A stretch of 64,000 nt of DNA, from contig NZ_JOTN01000013.1 in assembly GCF_000712595.1 (NCBI RefSeq), positions 62,001-126,000 on the forward strand, read 5' to 3'. The position numbers and the translations under genes were made by a program. This stretch comes from Bacillus manliponensis (GTDB taxonomy: Bacteria; Bacillota; Bacilli; Bacillales; Bacillaceae_G). The number at the start of each line of letters is the position of its first letter. Within the stretch, counting starts at the first letter, position 1. Below the pieces are notes generated by a model. It searched no databases and was not told the DNA's origin. It saw only the letters and a program-made list of their open reading frames with translations. This document shows positions 18,150 to 27,571 of the stretch, in pieces.

Positions 18150-18440
18150 GTGACTACAAAAAAGAAAAATGGTTTAGTGAATCGAACTAATCGAACTTAC
18201 TCTATAGATAACAATGCATTGACTACCCTAGAAGACTTATATGAAATGACAGGGGGTATCCCCAGAACTCGGCTAATAGATAAAGCCATTTTTCAATCAG
18301 CAGAAATCTATAAACTAGGTGCTCAAGATTATTTTGATTGTCTAGATCAAATTCATAGAAAGACCGGTGTTGATAAAAGAGAACTTATTGACTTCTCTAT
18401 TCAACAGTTATTAAAACATTATGTAAAAGATAAAAACTGA
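18150..18440 (+). CDS. Small DNA-binding-like protein (ribbon-helix-helix type suspected)
   Basis: 96 aa from GTG 18150, placed by GAGGTG six bases upstream. The start NRTNRTYSIDNNALTTLEDL, followed by TRLIDKAIF and by KRELIDFSIQQLL, is compatible with two ribbon-helix-helix-like segments, as in small plasmid regulators. It may regulate the two genes that follow. Moderate to low certainty on the fold. Confidence 0.45.
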   Translation: MTTKKKNGLVNRTNRTYSIDNNALTTLEDLYEMTGGIPRTRLIDKAIFQSAEIYKLGAQDYFDCLDQIHRKTGVDKRELIDFSIQQLLKHYVKDKN

Positions 18441-18451
18441 AAGGTGGTGCA

Positions 18452-18471
18452 GCTGCTACAGCTGTAGCAGC
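18452..18471. repeat. Perfect 20-base palindrome between two genes
   Basis: GCTGCTACAG followed immediately by its reverse complement. It lies 12 bases after the upstream stop codon and just before ATG 18479, covering the region where a ribosome site would be. It could be an operator for the small regulator or an RNA hairpin controlling translation. Confidence 0.6.
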
Positions 18472-18478
18472 ATCTATA

Positions 18479-19081
18479 ATGCTGACACTTGTTGTAAACA
18501 ATGAACAGAAAATAGAGAAAGCAGAAACAGTAAATACCGAATTATTTGATACATGTCGTAATACCTGTACACAATTTAATAAAGAACTTGAAATCTGTAG
18601 CTTAAATTTAACTACAGATTTCGATAATCCATTTACTCACCATATGTGTGATTACTTTACAGAGGATACAAATGTATCATCTAACATGTTCTTTAATGAC
18701 ATAGAAGATACCGACGATGAAGAAGTAGATTTACTAGATATCACTATTCGAGCACTAGCTGAAGATAATGATACAGACTTAAGTAATGGAAAATATCCTA
18801 TTGAACCTGGTATTGAACCTTTATATAATTCCGCCACATGGTATACTTCTGAAAACAATAAATACGGTTGTTGGATAGTGAATGACTATAAACGAAAGTT
18901 TTTACTAGCTGATCAAATGAGTGAGCAGCATTCGTTAACACCAACACGGCCGCATAATGCTTCTAAACGTTTGGCACCACATATATGCTGGTACATAAAT
19001 ACGGAAGGACAAGGGCGATATTGTTTGTTAATCGGTGGGTTACTTTCAAAGATTCCTGAAGGAGTAGACATTTATGTATAA
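18479..19081 (+). CDS. Hypothetical protein with acidic central region
   Basis: 200 aa from ATG 18479. The frame remains open upstream to 18434 and would add an Ala-rich hydrophobic stretch (GGAAATAVAASIMLTLVV), which looks like the end of a signal peptide; no standard start codon with a ribosome site is visible there. Residues 62-95 are very acidic (DIEDTDDEEVDLLD). Four Cys lie in the first 60 residues. Function unknown. It overlaps the next gene by eight bases. Confidence 0.5.
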   Translation: MLTLVVNNEQKIEKAETVNTELFDTCRNTCTQFNKELEICSLNLTTDFDNPFTHHMCDYFTEDTNVSSNMFFNDIEDTDDEEVDLLDITIRALAEDNDTDLSNGKYPIEPGIEPLYNSATWYTSENNKYGCWIVNDYKRKFLLADQMSEQHSLTPTRPHNASKRLAPHICWYINTEGQGRYCLLIGGLLSKIPEGVDIYV

Positions 19082-19679
19082 CTCCTTCATTCTCGATAAA
19101 CGATTCAAGTTACATTCTCTGATCTTTTTCGCTGCATATATCCATACTTGTATCGTAGTAACCGTTATAACAAACTTATGGCAAATTGAATTCATACAAG
19201 AGAATTACAAAGAAATATTCTATGTCTATTTCATAATGCTCGGATATTACTTAATTAGTAGACTCTTTGTATATCCATATCGTACAAAACTAGAAGAATT
19301 AATTAAGATAGAACGATTTAATACACTAATATGTACGGCTTTCGTTATTGGCTCTGGGCTAACTGTATTTCAACTACACATATATATTGTTCTTATATTT
19401 TTAATGCAATGCGCAGTTGTATACTTCATTACTAATTGTCTTGAATATAAATGTTCTCGTCTTCCAATAAGAAATTTAAGTAAAGTACGAGATATGCTAC
19501 ATAATAAAGATCAGTCAATGATAGATATAGTACCAGGAGTAGCCAGTGAAAATAGCAACTTTGCATTTCAAACCAATACTAATCAATACTTTTTATGTTT
19601 AGATATTTACTTTGTTTTTTCCTTAACAAAAATCAATAAAACCAAATATACAGAATTAATAAAAGAGAATATCAAGTAA
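19074..19679 (+). CDS. Polytopic membrane protein
   Basis: 201 aa with about four hydrophobic segments in the first 145 residues, then a soluble tail of about 55 residues. It overlaps the upstream gene, so the two are probably made together. No family recognised. Confidence 0.5.
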   Translation: MYNSFILDKRFKLHSLIFFAAYIHTCIVVTVITNLWQIEFIQENYKEIFYVYFIMLGYYLISRLFVYPYRTKLEELIKIERFNTLICTAFVIGSGLTVFQLHIYIVLIFLMQCAVVYFITNCLEYKCSRLPIRNLSKVRDMLHNKDQSMIDIVPGVASENSNFAFQTNTNQYFLCLDIYFVFSLTKINKTKYTELIKENIK

Positions 19680-19680
19680 T

Positions 19681-19740
19681 AAAAAAAGAGTATGAGTTAA
19701 GACGACCATTTCATTCCTAAATCATACTCTTTTTCTTTTT
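19681..19740. terminator. Bidirectional terminator between converging genes
   Basis: AAAAGAGTATGA pairs with TCATACTCTTTT across a 26-base loop. A-runs and T-runs flank both sides. Confidence 0.8.
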
Positions 19741-19745
19741 ATTTT

Positions 19746-20372
19746 CTATAAATTAGCAAACAACCATGGCATCATTAAAGATAGTAAACATAATGAAACA
19801 GACCCAAACATTACTCTTCGTGCCCATCGATAATATTCTGGCTGCTCTGTTCCACAATATAACATCTGCAATCTTAACCCGCATACCAGCATAAATGGAG
19901 AAAGTAATAATGTTAGTGATGCAATAAAGCTCGCTATATCTGATAGGATCTCATCAAAATCGGCTACATTACTCGAATAAAGTATGTAAACTCCTACCCG
20001 TATTGTAACAACGACTAAAAAAGAAAAAATCATTGCACCAGTAGACCACTTCATCCATTGACCATTCTTAGTTGTTATTGAGAATAGCATCCCTATAACA
20101 CCTAAAGTAAAGATGATTGAAAACACTAGAATTGCCATTCTAAACAACGGTACATATAAGGAGTTTATTTTACTTTGTACATTTTCTAGCAAGTCACCCT
20201 TATCCTCATTATGTGCTTGTCCCTCATCGGTAAATGGATTTTTACTTTCCACCTTATTATCAAATGGTGAGTTTGTAATCGCATGTGCAGTGAAAGGAAG
20301 GAATGATATAGAACTTATAATTATCATGCTTAGTGTAAGTAACATTACAGCTCTTTTTTTAAAAATCGACAT
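19746..20372 (-). CDS. Secreted/membrane protein with signal peptide, possible conjugation pore component
   Basis: 208 aa from ATG 20372 behind AGGTGACC. A signal peptide ends at about ...LPFTAHA, then comes a polar 45-residue stretch and four hydrophobic segments. The shape (signal peptide then several helices) recalls small integral components of Gram-positive type IV secretion systems, but I see no diagnostic motif. It starts one codon after the end of 20375-21034, so they form an operon. Confidence 0.45.
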   Translation of the reverse strand: MSIFKKRAVMLLTLSMIIISSISFLPFTAHAITNSPFDNKVESKNPFTDEGQAHNEDKGDLLENVQSKINSLYVPLFRMAILVFSIIFTLGVIGMLFSITTKNGQWMKWSTGAMIFSFLVVVTIRVGVYILYSSNVADFDEILSDIASFIASLTLLLSPFMLVCGLRLQMLYCGTEQPEYYRWARRVMFGSVSLCLLSLMMPWLFANL

Positions 20373-20374
20373 TT

Positions 20375-21034
20375 TTATAGGTCACCTGCCATAGAAGTAA
20401 CCAAGTCTGACATATGGAATTGGCTTCCCGAATTCTTATAAGTAACATGACATGTGTGATAAAATCTTTTTCGCTGGTTTGACTGAGCTATAATATCCTT
20501 AATCCAAGCACTTTCAACATGAATTGGTTCTTTTGAAACATTTACTCTTAATTCAATTGCAGAAATCTTGAAATTAGTAATCTGTACCTTAATTTGCTCA
20601 ATTCGATTAATTGTAGTATTAATATCATTAATCCATCCAAACCAATCCGTCTCTCCTTTAACCCTACAGTGCTTTAAACTGTATTGGATAGACACTGTAG
20701 CATATTCATCTTCTAAAAAGCCATCTTCATCAACTGGACATGAAAATGTAACTACTTGATTTGCGTTTAATTCTTCTAACACTTGCTTCTCAATAAACTT
20801 TTGACTAGCATAAGTAATTCCATCTGTTAAGTTTAATCGATAATCTTCAATCTCATCATTTGCAAGGAAAATTTTATCGAATACGACTGATATGTTAAAT
20901 TTATGACTACCCTTTGTAGAAAACTGTAACTGAATCTCTTTAACTTTTCTTCTCTCTGTCATTACAGACCGTCCTAGTTTTTCTACTATATCATTTGTTT
21001 CGAAATCAATAGTTCCTTTAATATTATTCATCAT
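20375..21034 (-). CDS. Hypothetical protein
   Basis: 219 aa from ATG 21034 with GGGAGG upstream. It is soluble and beta-rich, with no signal peptide. The N-terminus has an NDIVEKLGRSVMTERRKVKE segment. It is not recognised and is coupled to the membrane protein downstream. Confidence 0.5.
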   Translation of the reverse strand: MMNNIKGTIDFETNDIVEKLGRSVMTERRKVKEIQLQFSTKGSHKFNISVVFDKIFLANDEIEDYRLNLTDGITYASQKFIEKQVLEELNANQVVTFSCPVDEDGFLEDEYATVSIQYSLKHCRVKGETDWFGWINDINTTINRIEQIKVQITNFKISAIELRVNVSKEPIHVESAWIKDIIAQSNQRKRFYHTCHVTYKNSGSQFHMSDLVTSMAGDL

Positions 21035-21325
21035 TGTAAAAGCCTCCCTAACTTACGAAAAAATATTTTAAAATTAACATATTAATATAATTAGAATAAA
21101 ATATATGTCTCTCCCTTCATTATAATTTACATGCCGAACCAACTGAATTTTTGCTCACGAACTTTTTTTACTGAATTTATATATAAACCTATTTATTCTT
21201 TTCAAGCATTTTGCATTTTCAACCTTTAGGTAAAATACAAACAGGTTGTATCTTATCTAAAGGTTGAAAAATTTAAATAAGTACAGCTGAGATAAACGGA
21301 ATATTTACCGCTTATCTCATTTTTA

Positions 21326-21943
21326 TTAGATTTCTTCCCAATGGAGAAGTTTGGTTGAATCACCGTTCTTCTCTATAATAACTAATACCTCTTGTTGCAT
21401 TGGAATTTGCTCACCACCTGCACGTATCCAGCAACGAGCAGCCTGTTCATTTGAATAAAAATGTACAAAATCATTTTCTCTACCGATTACCTGACCTGTC
21501 GTTTCTATGATTTTTGATTCTTCTTCACTTAATTGGTTACATACATCATTCAGTTCCAGTTCGTCCAAAAACGGCTCTTCTTCTGGAACATATGAGTATA
21601 AACTATCATAATAAGAATCCCCTAAACCTGCTGATTGTTCTTCACATTTATCCTTTCCTTTAATCTCATTTGTTAGCTCCTGATAAAACTGATTATCCTG
21701 CTCGCTTAACTGAGACTCTTGTGGTGGTATTGGTTTAACAATCTCTAAATCAATACCTACAGGTTTATTCTCTTTAAAGTCCCAATATGGCTTAATTGGC
21801 TCCTTTTCCTCTATTTCAATAACTTGGGTAGAGAAACGGTGTTTAATTACTTTAAACGCCGTAACAAGCATTATAATAGATAACAAATATATCAAAACAA
21901 TCCCTCCTACATTAACCAAATAGGTCAAATCGAATTTGTTCAT
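21326..21943 (-). CDS. Single-pass membrane protein with acidic cytoplasmic region
   Basis: 205 aa from ATG 21943 directly after GAGGAAGAGG. One membrane helix (residues 10-30) is followed by a Pro/Glu-rich region and a final ~60-residue domain that looks beta-rich (GRENDFVHFY...EVLVIIEKNGDS). Possibly a NfeD/OB-like tail, but this is uncertain. Function unknown. Confidence 0.45.
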   Translation of the reverse strand: MNKFDLTYLVNVGGIVLIYLLSIIMLVTAFKVIKHRFSTQVIEIEEKEPIKPYWDFKENKPVGIDLEIVKPIPPQESQLSEQDNQFYQELTNEIKGKDKCEEQSAGLGDSYYDSLYSYVPEEEPFLDELELNDVCNQLSEEESKIIETTGQVIGRENDFVHFYSNEQAARCWIRAGGEQIPMQQEVLVIIEKNGDSTKLLHWEEI

Positions 21944-22126
21944 CCTCTTCCTTTACACGTTGCTTTCTCTATACCTAATAAAGAAAGCAAATGGATTACA
22001 AATTTTGCGATACAGGACAGCCCATGTAGGAGTTTACTCCATCTTTTGGCATGGAATAATAGTATCGCTTTTGCAACGCAAAAAATGATATAATTCACTC
22101 ATAGTCATGCAAAAGACTCTAAAACA

Positions 22127-22413
22127 ACTATGTTCTCTGAAAACAGAATACATACGAGGTTGGAGTAGCAAATTCTTCTACTTTGTAAAATGTATTGAGT
22201 CGTCAAGAACGAGACGCTAAAACATTTGAGAATCACTATCTGTACAGTATGGTCATAGTACTGTAGCCTACGAACCTATATGGTCTGTCGTGGGACGGGT
22301 GATGGCACACCCGAATCTTGTACGTCAGCGATACTAGAAATAGACTTCGCCTTTGGTAGCAAGAATCCCACTGACGTTAGTCAGCTTGCGGCTTTAGCTG
22401 TGGGAGTGTCAAA
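22127..22413 (+). ncRNA. Orphan omega-RNA-like structure / IS200-IS605-type right end
   Basis: No reading frame, but dense structure. A 5' hairpin pairs TATGT..TCTG with CAGA..ACATA. Later stems are ACAGTA with TACTGT and CGGGTG with CACCCG, and ACGTCAG at about 22322 pairs long-range with CTGACGT at about 22370. The final stem is TCCCAC with GTGGGA, closing over GCGGCTTTAGC and ending GTGTCAA. The ending (TCCCACTGAC...GTGGGAGTGTCAA) is the style of IscB/TnpB element right ends that double as omega-RNA (HEARO or IS605-orfB types). A TATAAT sits at 22088-22093. No tnpB, iscB or tnpA gene accompanies it. Confidence 0.55.
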
Positions 22414-22633
22414 GATGCTGTATCACCATTAACCTCTAAAACTCCTTGAATGACTTAGATACCTAGTATCATCTCGTGTTTAATAGCTTGTATTATTCTA
22501 TTAAAGAATGCTTCTTTTAATAAAAAACTAACATCATAAAAGAATTCTCATATATGCTCTTCCTCTCTAAATAAAATAAAAATGAAGGAAGAATTGAAAA
22601 GTACAATCCTTCCTTCATTAGTCCTATATATTT

Positions 22634-23086
22634 TTAAAACGGTAGATCATCATCATTAAAATCTACTTGATTTCCTTGAGCAAATGGATCATCATTTACA
22701 TGTTCTGACTGCTGCTTATAACTAGGTGAAGTATTAGCTGCACCTGTGTTTTGTTGACATTCTGAACTATTGCGTGTATCTAAAAATTGTACGTTTTCTG
22801 CAACTACTTCAGTTACATATACATGCTTTCCATCTTGTCCCTCAAAATTCCGCGTATGAAGACGCCCATCTACGCCTGCTAAACTTCCCTTCTTTAAGAA
22901 ATTAGCAACGTTTTCTGCCTGTTTGCGCCATATAACACAGTTAATAAAGTCAGCCTCACGTTCACCTTGTTATTTTGCAAAAGTACGATTCACAGCTAAT
23001 GTGAAAGTAGCTACTGCAACACCGTTAGGCGTGTACCGTAAATCGGGATTTTTCGTCAGACGTCCCACAAGTAATATTCGATTCAT
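22634..23086 (-). pseudogene. ssb: Single-stranded DNA-binding protein, broken by a nonsense codon
   Basis: The reading starts [19 protein letters not shown] and ends in the SSB tail DFNDDDLPF, a normal 150-residue SSB. Codon 39 (22970-22972) is TAA where homologues read NQQGER; here it is K-stop-QGER, so a single C-to-T change of a Gln codon would explain it. Everything else is intact in frame, including [25 protein letters not shown] and the acidic tail. Either the protein is lost or readthrough is needed. It follows the 174-residue gene by 40 bases in one operon. Confidence 0.85.
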
Positions 23087-23125
23087 CAATCAAAGTCCCC
23101 CCAATAATTATAATATTATCTGTAA

Positions 23126-23650
23126 TTAACCTTCTTTTACCGTATCAAATAGTAAGCCGAATACTCGTTTACCCAATACTTTACATTGTGCTTTCAAGCG
23201 TTCAATTTGAGTAGCACCAATATGTTTTTTTCCAATATAAAATACTTGTGTTTGGTCTAATTGCCAGACACATTCTTTTCCTATAGCATCTTCAATTGCT
23301 GTTACATACTGCGAAATGTCTTCAATGGCCGCATCTTTATTTTTAATAGGTGAAATATATTTACGCACTTCACCATTTGGTAAAATAATAGATGCTGAAT
23401 AGCGTTTTGCAATTTGTAAATTTCTTTTTCCTCTTGTTTCATCAGAAAACAAAGCTTTATTTAATACACTGCCTGTTTTTGATAAATGTACTTCACCACT
23501 TGTAGCATCCATTACTGGAATGTTTACTGTTTTAGCGGTTCTTTGATCAAATATTTGTTTTGTATTAGAATCCCTAGGAGATTCATTCATACAATCTACA
23601 TTCGTTCTATTTACCTTCTCAAATTTAATAATTTTCTTTTCGTTGAACAT
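23126..23650 (-). CDS. Hypothetical protein in the ssb operon
   Basis: 174 aa from ATG 23650 with a GAGGGGA ribosome site. The first 70 residues look disordered; the rest is alpha/beta. I do not recognise it. Co-transcription with ssb and the special leader shared with the rad52-like gene suggest a role in plasmid DNA replication or recombination. Confidence 0.5.
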   Translation of the reverse strand: MFNEKKIIKFEKVNRTNVDCMNESPRDSNTKQIFDQRTAKTVNIPVMDATSGEVHLSKTGSVLNKALFSDETRGKRNLQIAKRYSASIILPNGEVRKYISPIKNKDAAIEDISQYVTAIEDAIGKECVWQLDQTQVFYIGKKHIGATQIERLKAQCKVLGKRVFGLLFDTVKEG

Positions 23651-23733
23651 AATATTTTCCCCTCACTCTAATAATAGTTATAAATTATTAGTTTGTAATT
23701 TACATAGTTCACGAGTCTTAGGACAACACAAAA

Positions 23734-23813
23734 AGGGCTTTTCCTAAGTCGAATGATTCAAAAAGGATACAAAGAAAGTATCTCAATTTGATATTCGGCT
23801 CAAGAAAAGCCCT
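23734..23813 (-). promoter_or_regulatory. Leader hairpin/attenuator upstream of the ssb operon (copy 1)
   Basis: Read on the minus strand, AGGGCTTTTCTTGAGCCGAAT pairs with ATTCGACTTAGGAAAAGCCCT (broken here by a slash: AGGGCTTTTC / GAAAAGCCCT cores), followed by TTTTTGTG. It lies about 85 bases before the start of 23126-23650. The same element with its flanks (including AACTGT and ACAGGAAAC motifs further upstream) recurs at 50763-50835 before the rad52-like gene. The stem plus U-run is terminator-like, so it could be an attenuator. Confidence 0.6.
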
Positions 23814-23929
23814 TCTACATGTAAAAGATAAGGTTATAACAAATATAACAAGTATCTCATTTCCTCATACACTCAACTGTCTGCCATTGGCAAAAAGACA
23901 GGAAACAAAGTAAACGATAAACTAAGAAA

Positions 23930-24600
23930 TACATTTTAATTTTATATTAAGAATTAATAATTAGCAATAGGCTAAATTGAAGTTCCCTTTGCTAAAAACC
24001 TAATATAATAAGAAATTCTATTATATAAAAAGATAAAAGATAAAACTATTATAGTCCCTCAAAAGTGGTGTTAAATACTTGATAAATAAGGGTTTCTGCA
24101 ATTTTCTATCATATAAAATCACAAATTCAATAAACTGGTAATGTATTATTAGTGTTTATTGCAATAATACATCTACAAATAATCATAAATACAAAACATG
24201 AAACCTACAAAAATACATCAAAAAAATAATACAGTTAATATTAAATTTATACATATAGAACATGATTTAGTTATTAACTATTTTTCCACAAAATAGAGAA
24301 AAATGTTCACATTTTATGCACACTATGATTTATTTACTCCCATTACTCAATATATAAACATTATTCAGAAACTATTTGATGATTTTTTGTAGTTTTAGGA
24401 TATAAAGACTATAACTACGGGATTTATTCTAAAATGTTATTCAGAATAGGATGTTTTTATAAACATATAAACATAATTTATTATTTTTTTTAAGATTTTT
24501 TGTAGATATAAATGAACATTTTAGGTGCATTTTAAATTATTTATTAACAGCAACTACATTGAGTGTTTCTATTTCACAAGAGACTATACAAATTTATGTA
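23930..24600. repeat. AT-rich non-coding region of replicon module B
   Basis: Homologous to 10580-11130 of module A. It shares a TACTTGATAAATA motif, an ATCTACAAATAATCA stretch and an AAAAATAATACAG block. No gene is seen. A hairpin built on CTCCAG...CTGGAG lies at about 24610-24650. This is probably the distal part of the module B origin region. Confidence 0.5.
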
Positions 24601-24689
24601 TAAAAAAGCTCCAGTGTTCATGGGTAGTTGTGGTCCTATCATGAAATCTGGAGTTTAACTTTGTTTTATTTCGCCTTACTGCAACGTCA

Positions 24690-24732
24690 AATAGCCCTCT
24701 TCATTTGAATTTTTTCAAAAAAGAGAGCTATT
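24690..24732 (-). terminator. Terminator of rep-like gene B
   Basis: AATAGCCCTCTT pairs with AAGAGAGCTATT. It is the counterpart of the hairpin at 11321-11363. Confidence 0.75.
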
Positions 24733-24737
24733 CATAG

Positions 24738-26426
24738 TTATATTGCTTGCATAATCTCAGAAGCTGCAAACGCTTCTCTACCGTTATGTGTATATTCTTC
24801 AATAGTATTAATAAAATCAATTAAACTGAAGTTATCTGGTACCTCTATTACTCTAATTTGCTCTTGTGGTAATTTATCAATTCTTTCAATAAACATTTCT
24901 CGTACATCACTAGGGATTGGGCCCATTTTATGTCCTCTAGCTTTTAATAATTCTCTTATTTCAAGTTCAAGTGCAAGATATGTGTTTACATTTACACCTT
25001 GTTCAAACGCATACTTTCTAAATAAAGATTCCTCTTGATATTTTAGATGGTGCTTCTGATATATCTCTTCTGTTACTGGAACCGTATATTCACTGTGTAG
25101 CAGTTCATAAGCTTTATTAAACAGTTTCTTTACAGTATGTAGAGAATAAGTTGAATAATGCTTAGCAAAATCAAATATTGCTTGTTCTTGCTGTTCCTTC
25201 GCTACATTATGTGTAATAAGAGAATAGATACCTGCTTTTGCAGCAGCGTCTTGTACACGATATGATGCGGATTGAATTAATAGTTTCTTAAGTGTATAAA
25301 CTAAGTTGCTAGGGTATTCTTCCTCTCTATGAATCATGTCACGTAACCCACGAAGAACTTGACGAATCTGACGGTGACAAGTGTACTTTAAAATATTAAT
25401 AAAGTAGTTCATATCTTGCACAAATTCCCCGATATTCAATTCATTTAATACCCCCTCAATGAAACGAGCCTTACGCGCATAACCAACTCTAGGTGTAATC
25501 GGATCACGATACTCTTCACCAGCTTCTCGATCACAAAGAAAATCCGAATGAATAGAAAGGTACATAGTAGTATATGTCCTAACATTTTTCTTTCCCTTTT
25601 CTAGTTTGCAAATTTTAAATAGTGGTGCACCAGTACATGGAAATGTTTGAGTAAGTTCATTCATTACTTCTCGAATTTGATGAGGGTACTTTTTATGTAA
25701 GAAACGATACATACCACCAAAGTGTGTTGAGTTTCCGTTTTCATCTTGTTTAAAAAGTGAACGTTTTAATGTTGTTTCACGTTTTTGTTGCATAGCAACA
25801 TCTAAAAATAGTTTCTTAGCAGCAATGGATAGACTAAAGAATTGCTTTGTGAACACAACTGGATTAATGAATGTATAAGGGTTTGATTTCTTTGTTTCGT
25901 CATTCATAAAATGAGTTAACTTAATCGTACACTTACCACTAAGCTCTTTTTGAATAGAAACGATATTATGTATGCACAACTTTTTAAGCGCAATATAGAA
26001 TTGCGAATGTTGTATAAATGCTAGTTCCTCTTTATACTTCTTGTATTCTTCCCACAACATATGAATGGAAACATGAGAAAGAACACCGAAAGTATTGCAT
26101 TTTTTATGAAGGAAAATGAATACTTCAAGATCGGCGTTGGTTATACCGTATAATTTATGTTTACGTTCATTGTTGCGTATATAAGTTCTACCAGACAGAA
26201 GTGAAAAAGATGGTTTTGCTTGTTCAACAAAATTGTCTTCATCTGCAATACGTTCCTCGTAAGACATATGATTAATAATGTCTTCAAGGTATGTATCTGT
26301 ATAGCTATAATACTTTCCCTCGAAGGCTTCTACTAACTTTTGCCACGACTTAATTGTAATTAATACTGGTGTAGTAGCTTGTCCTTCTAAACTACGTTTA
26401 TTCTTAAGTACAAATGGCTTTCCCAT
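24738..26426 (-). CDS. Putative plasmid replication protein, module B
   Basis: 562 aa, started at ATG 26426 because AGGAGGTG ends six bases before it; this gives exactly the length of its module A paralogue. The sequences stay alignable end to end and are most alike in the middle (KLYGITNADLEVF, FGVLSHVSIHMLWEEYKKY, MYRFLHKKYPHQ). The C-terminal ~40 residues differ most. A replication role is inferred from the iteron array upstream and the divergent HTH gene. Divergence in both protein and iterons suggests two compatible replicons brought together, not a recent duplication. Confidence 0.55.
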   Translation of the reverse strand: MGKPFVLKNKRSLEGQATTPVLITIKSWQKLVEAFEGKYYSYTDTYLEDIINHMSYEERIADEDNFVEQAKPSFSLLSGRTYIRNNERKHKLYGITNADLEVFIFLHKKCNTFGVLSHVSIHMLWEEYKKYKEELAFIQHSQFYIALKKLCIHNIVSIQKELSGKCTIKLTHFMNDETKKSNPYTFINPVVFTKQFFSLSIAAKKLFLDVAMQQKRETTLKRSLFKQDENGNSTHFGGMYRFLHKKYPHQIREVMNELTQTFPCTGAPLFKICKLEKGKKNVRTYTTMYLSIHSDFLCDREAGEEYRDPITPRVGYARKARFIEGVLNELNIGEFVQDMNYFINILKYTCHRQIRQVLRGLRDMIHREEEYPSNLVYTLKKLLIQSASYRVQDAAAKAGIYSLITHNVAKEQQEQAIFDFAKHYSTYSLHTVKKLFNKAYELLHSEYTVPVTEEIYQKHHLKYQEESLFRKYAFEQGVNVNTYLALELEIRELLKARGHKMGPIPSDVREMFIERIDKLPQEQIRVIEVPDNFSLIDFINTIEEYTHNGREAFAASEIMQAI

Positions 26427-26599
26427 CTTTTTCACCTCCTAGTCTTGTTTCATAACATAATGACCTAAAATTAGACATAAAATATCATTCTTGATTATAT
26501 CAAATTGAAATTAGCAAAATTTGCCCCCTTTAAGAGAAATCTTCAAAACATGCAACACCCTTCAATCCTATGTGTACCAAGGGATTGCGAATTTAGTTA

Positions 26600-27510
26600 A
26601 AAATTTTTTATGTCAAGGATACCGCAAAGAGGTGTTGCATGTTTTAAAATGAGTTAATTTTGAATGAAATCATTCATCATCCCTTGATATACATAGATTC
26701 TTTATGTATTTCATATACGAAGATAGGTATAGGATACCGCAAAAGTGTTGCATGTTTTGATAAATGATTAGAAAGATAAAATATCTAGTTAAACCGTTGA
26801 TACATATATATTTTATTGGAATTTAGTTTTAAAAATAGGGTAAGGATACCGCAAAAAGGTGTTGCATGTTTGAGGGATTTTACGTCAAGGATACCGCAAA
26901 AAGGTGTTGTAAGTTCAGAATATTTTAAATATAATTAGTTTTGGTCTATAAGTCCTTGATATATATAGTTTTTTGATATATTCCATATGAAAAAATAGGT
27001 ATAGGATACCGCAAAAGTGTTGCATGTTGTATTTTTTCTATTTTTAACATAGAAACCTTATAAGTCTATGATATATAAGGGTTTATAGGAGTTTTTGTAT
27101 AAAAAAATAGGGTAAGGATACCGCAAAGAGGCACTGCAATTTTCAGTGGAAAGCACTAAAAAAAATTTTAAAAGTAAAAATTAATATAAATTATTGAGGT
27201 AAAGTAGCAACCGTTATATGTGATAATGTTGCATGTTTAAGAAAATAGGGTTAGCATACCGCAAAGGTTTTATATGCGGTTATAAATTTTATCAAATTGA
27301 GAATGCTTCATAACATCTAAATGAAGGGATTATTCAGATAATATTGCGTTTTATATTGTATTGGGATAGGATACCGCAAAGATGTTGCAAAATTTGATAG
27401 GATAACAATATAAATACTTGCAGTAGCTTATAATTTATAAGATATTAGGGAAAGAACATGACAAAAGTGTTGCATCTTTTGCACTATAGGTAGTAGATAC
27501 AGCAAAAATG
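26600..27510. repeat. Iteron array B (candidate origin or operator region)
   Basis: Direct repeats of the form GGATACCGCAAAAAGGTGTTG, commonly followed by CATGTTT. Copies lie near 26617, 26730, 26847, 26886, 27005, 27115, 27255 and 27369, with weaker ones to 27500. TTGATATACATAG-type motifs alternate with them at about 26690, 26800, 26970 and 27070. The core GATACCGC is shared with array A, but the 3' half differs (GTGTTGCATG here, GGTTTC there). Confidence 0.75.
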
Positions 27511-27571
27511 TAACTTGAATAATAGATGTTTAGTATGTATCTTTACATGAATATTAAGGAGGTGCTCCATA

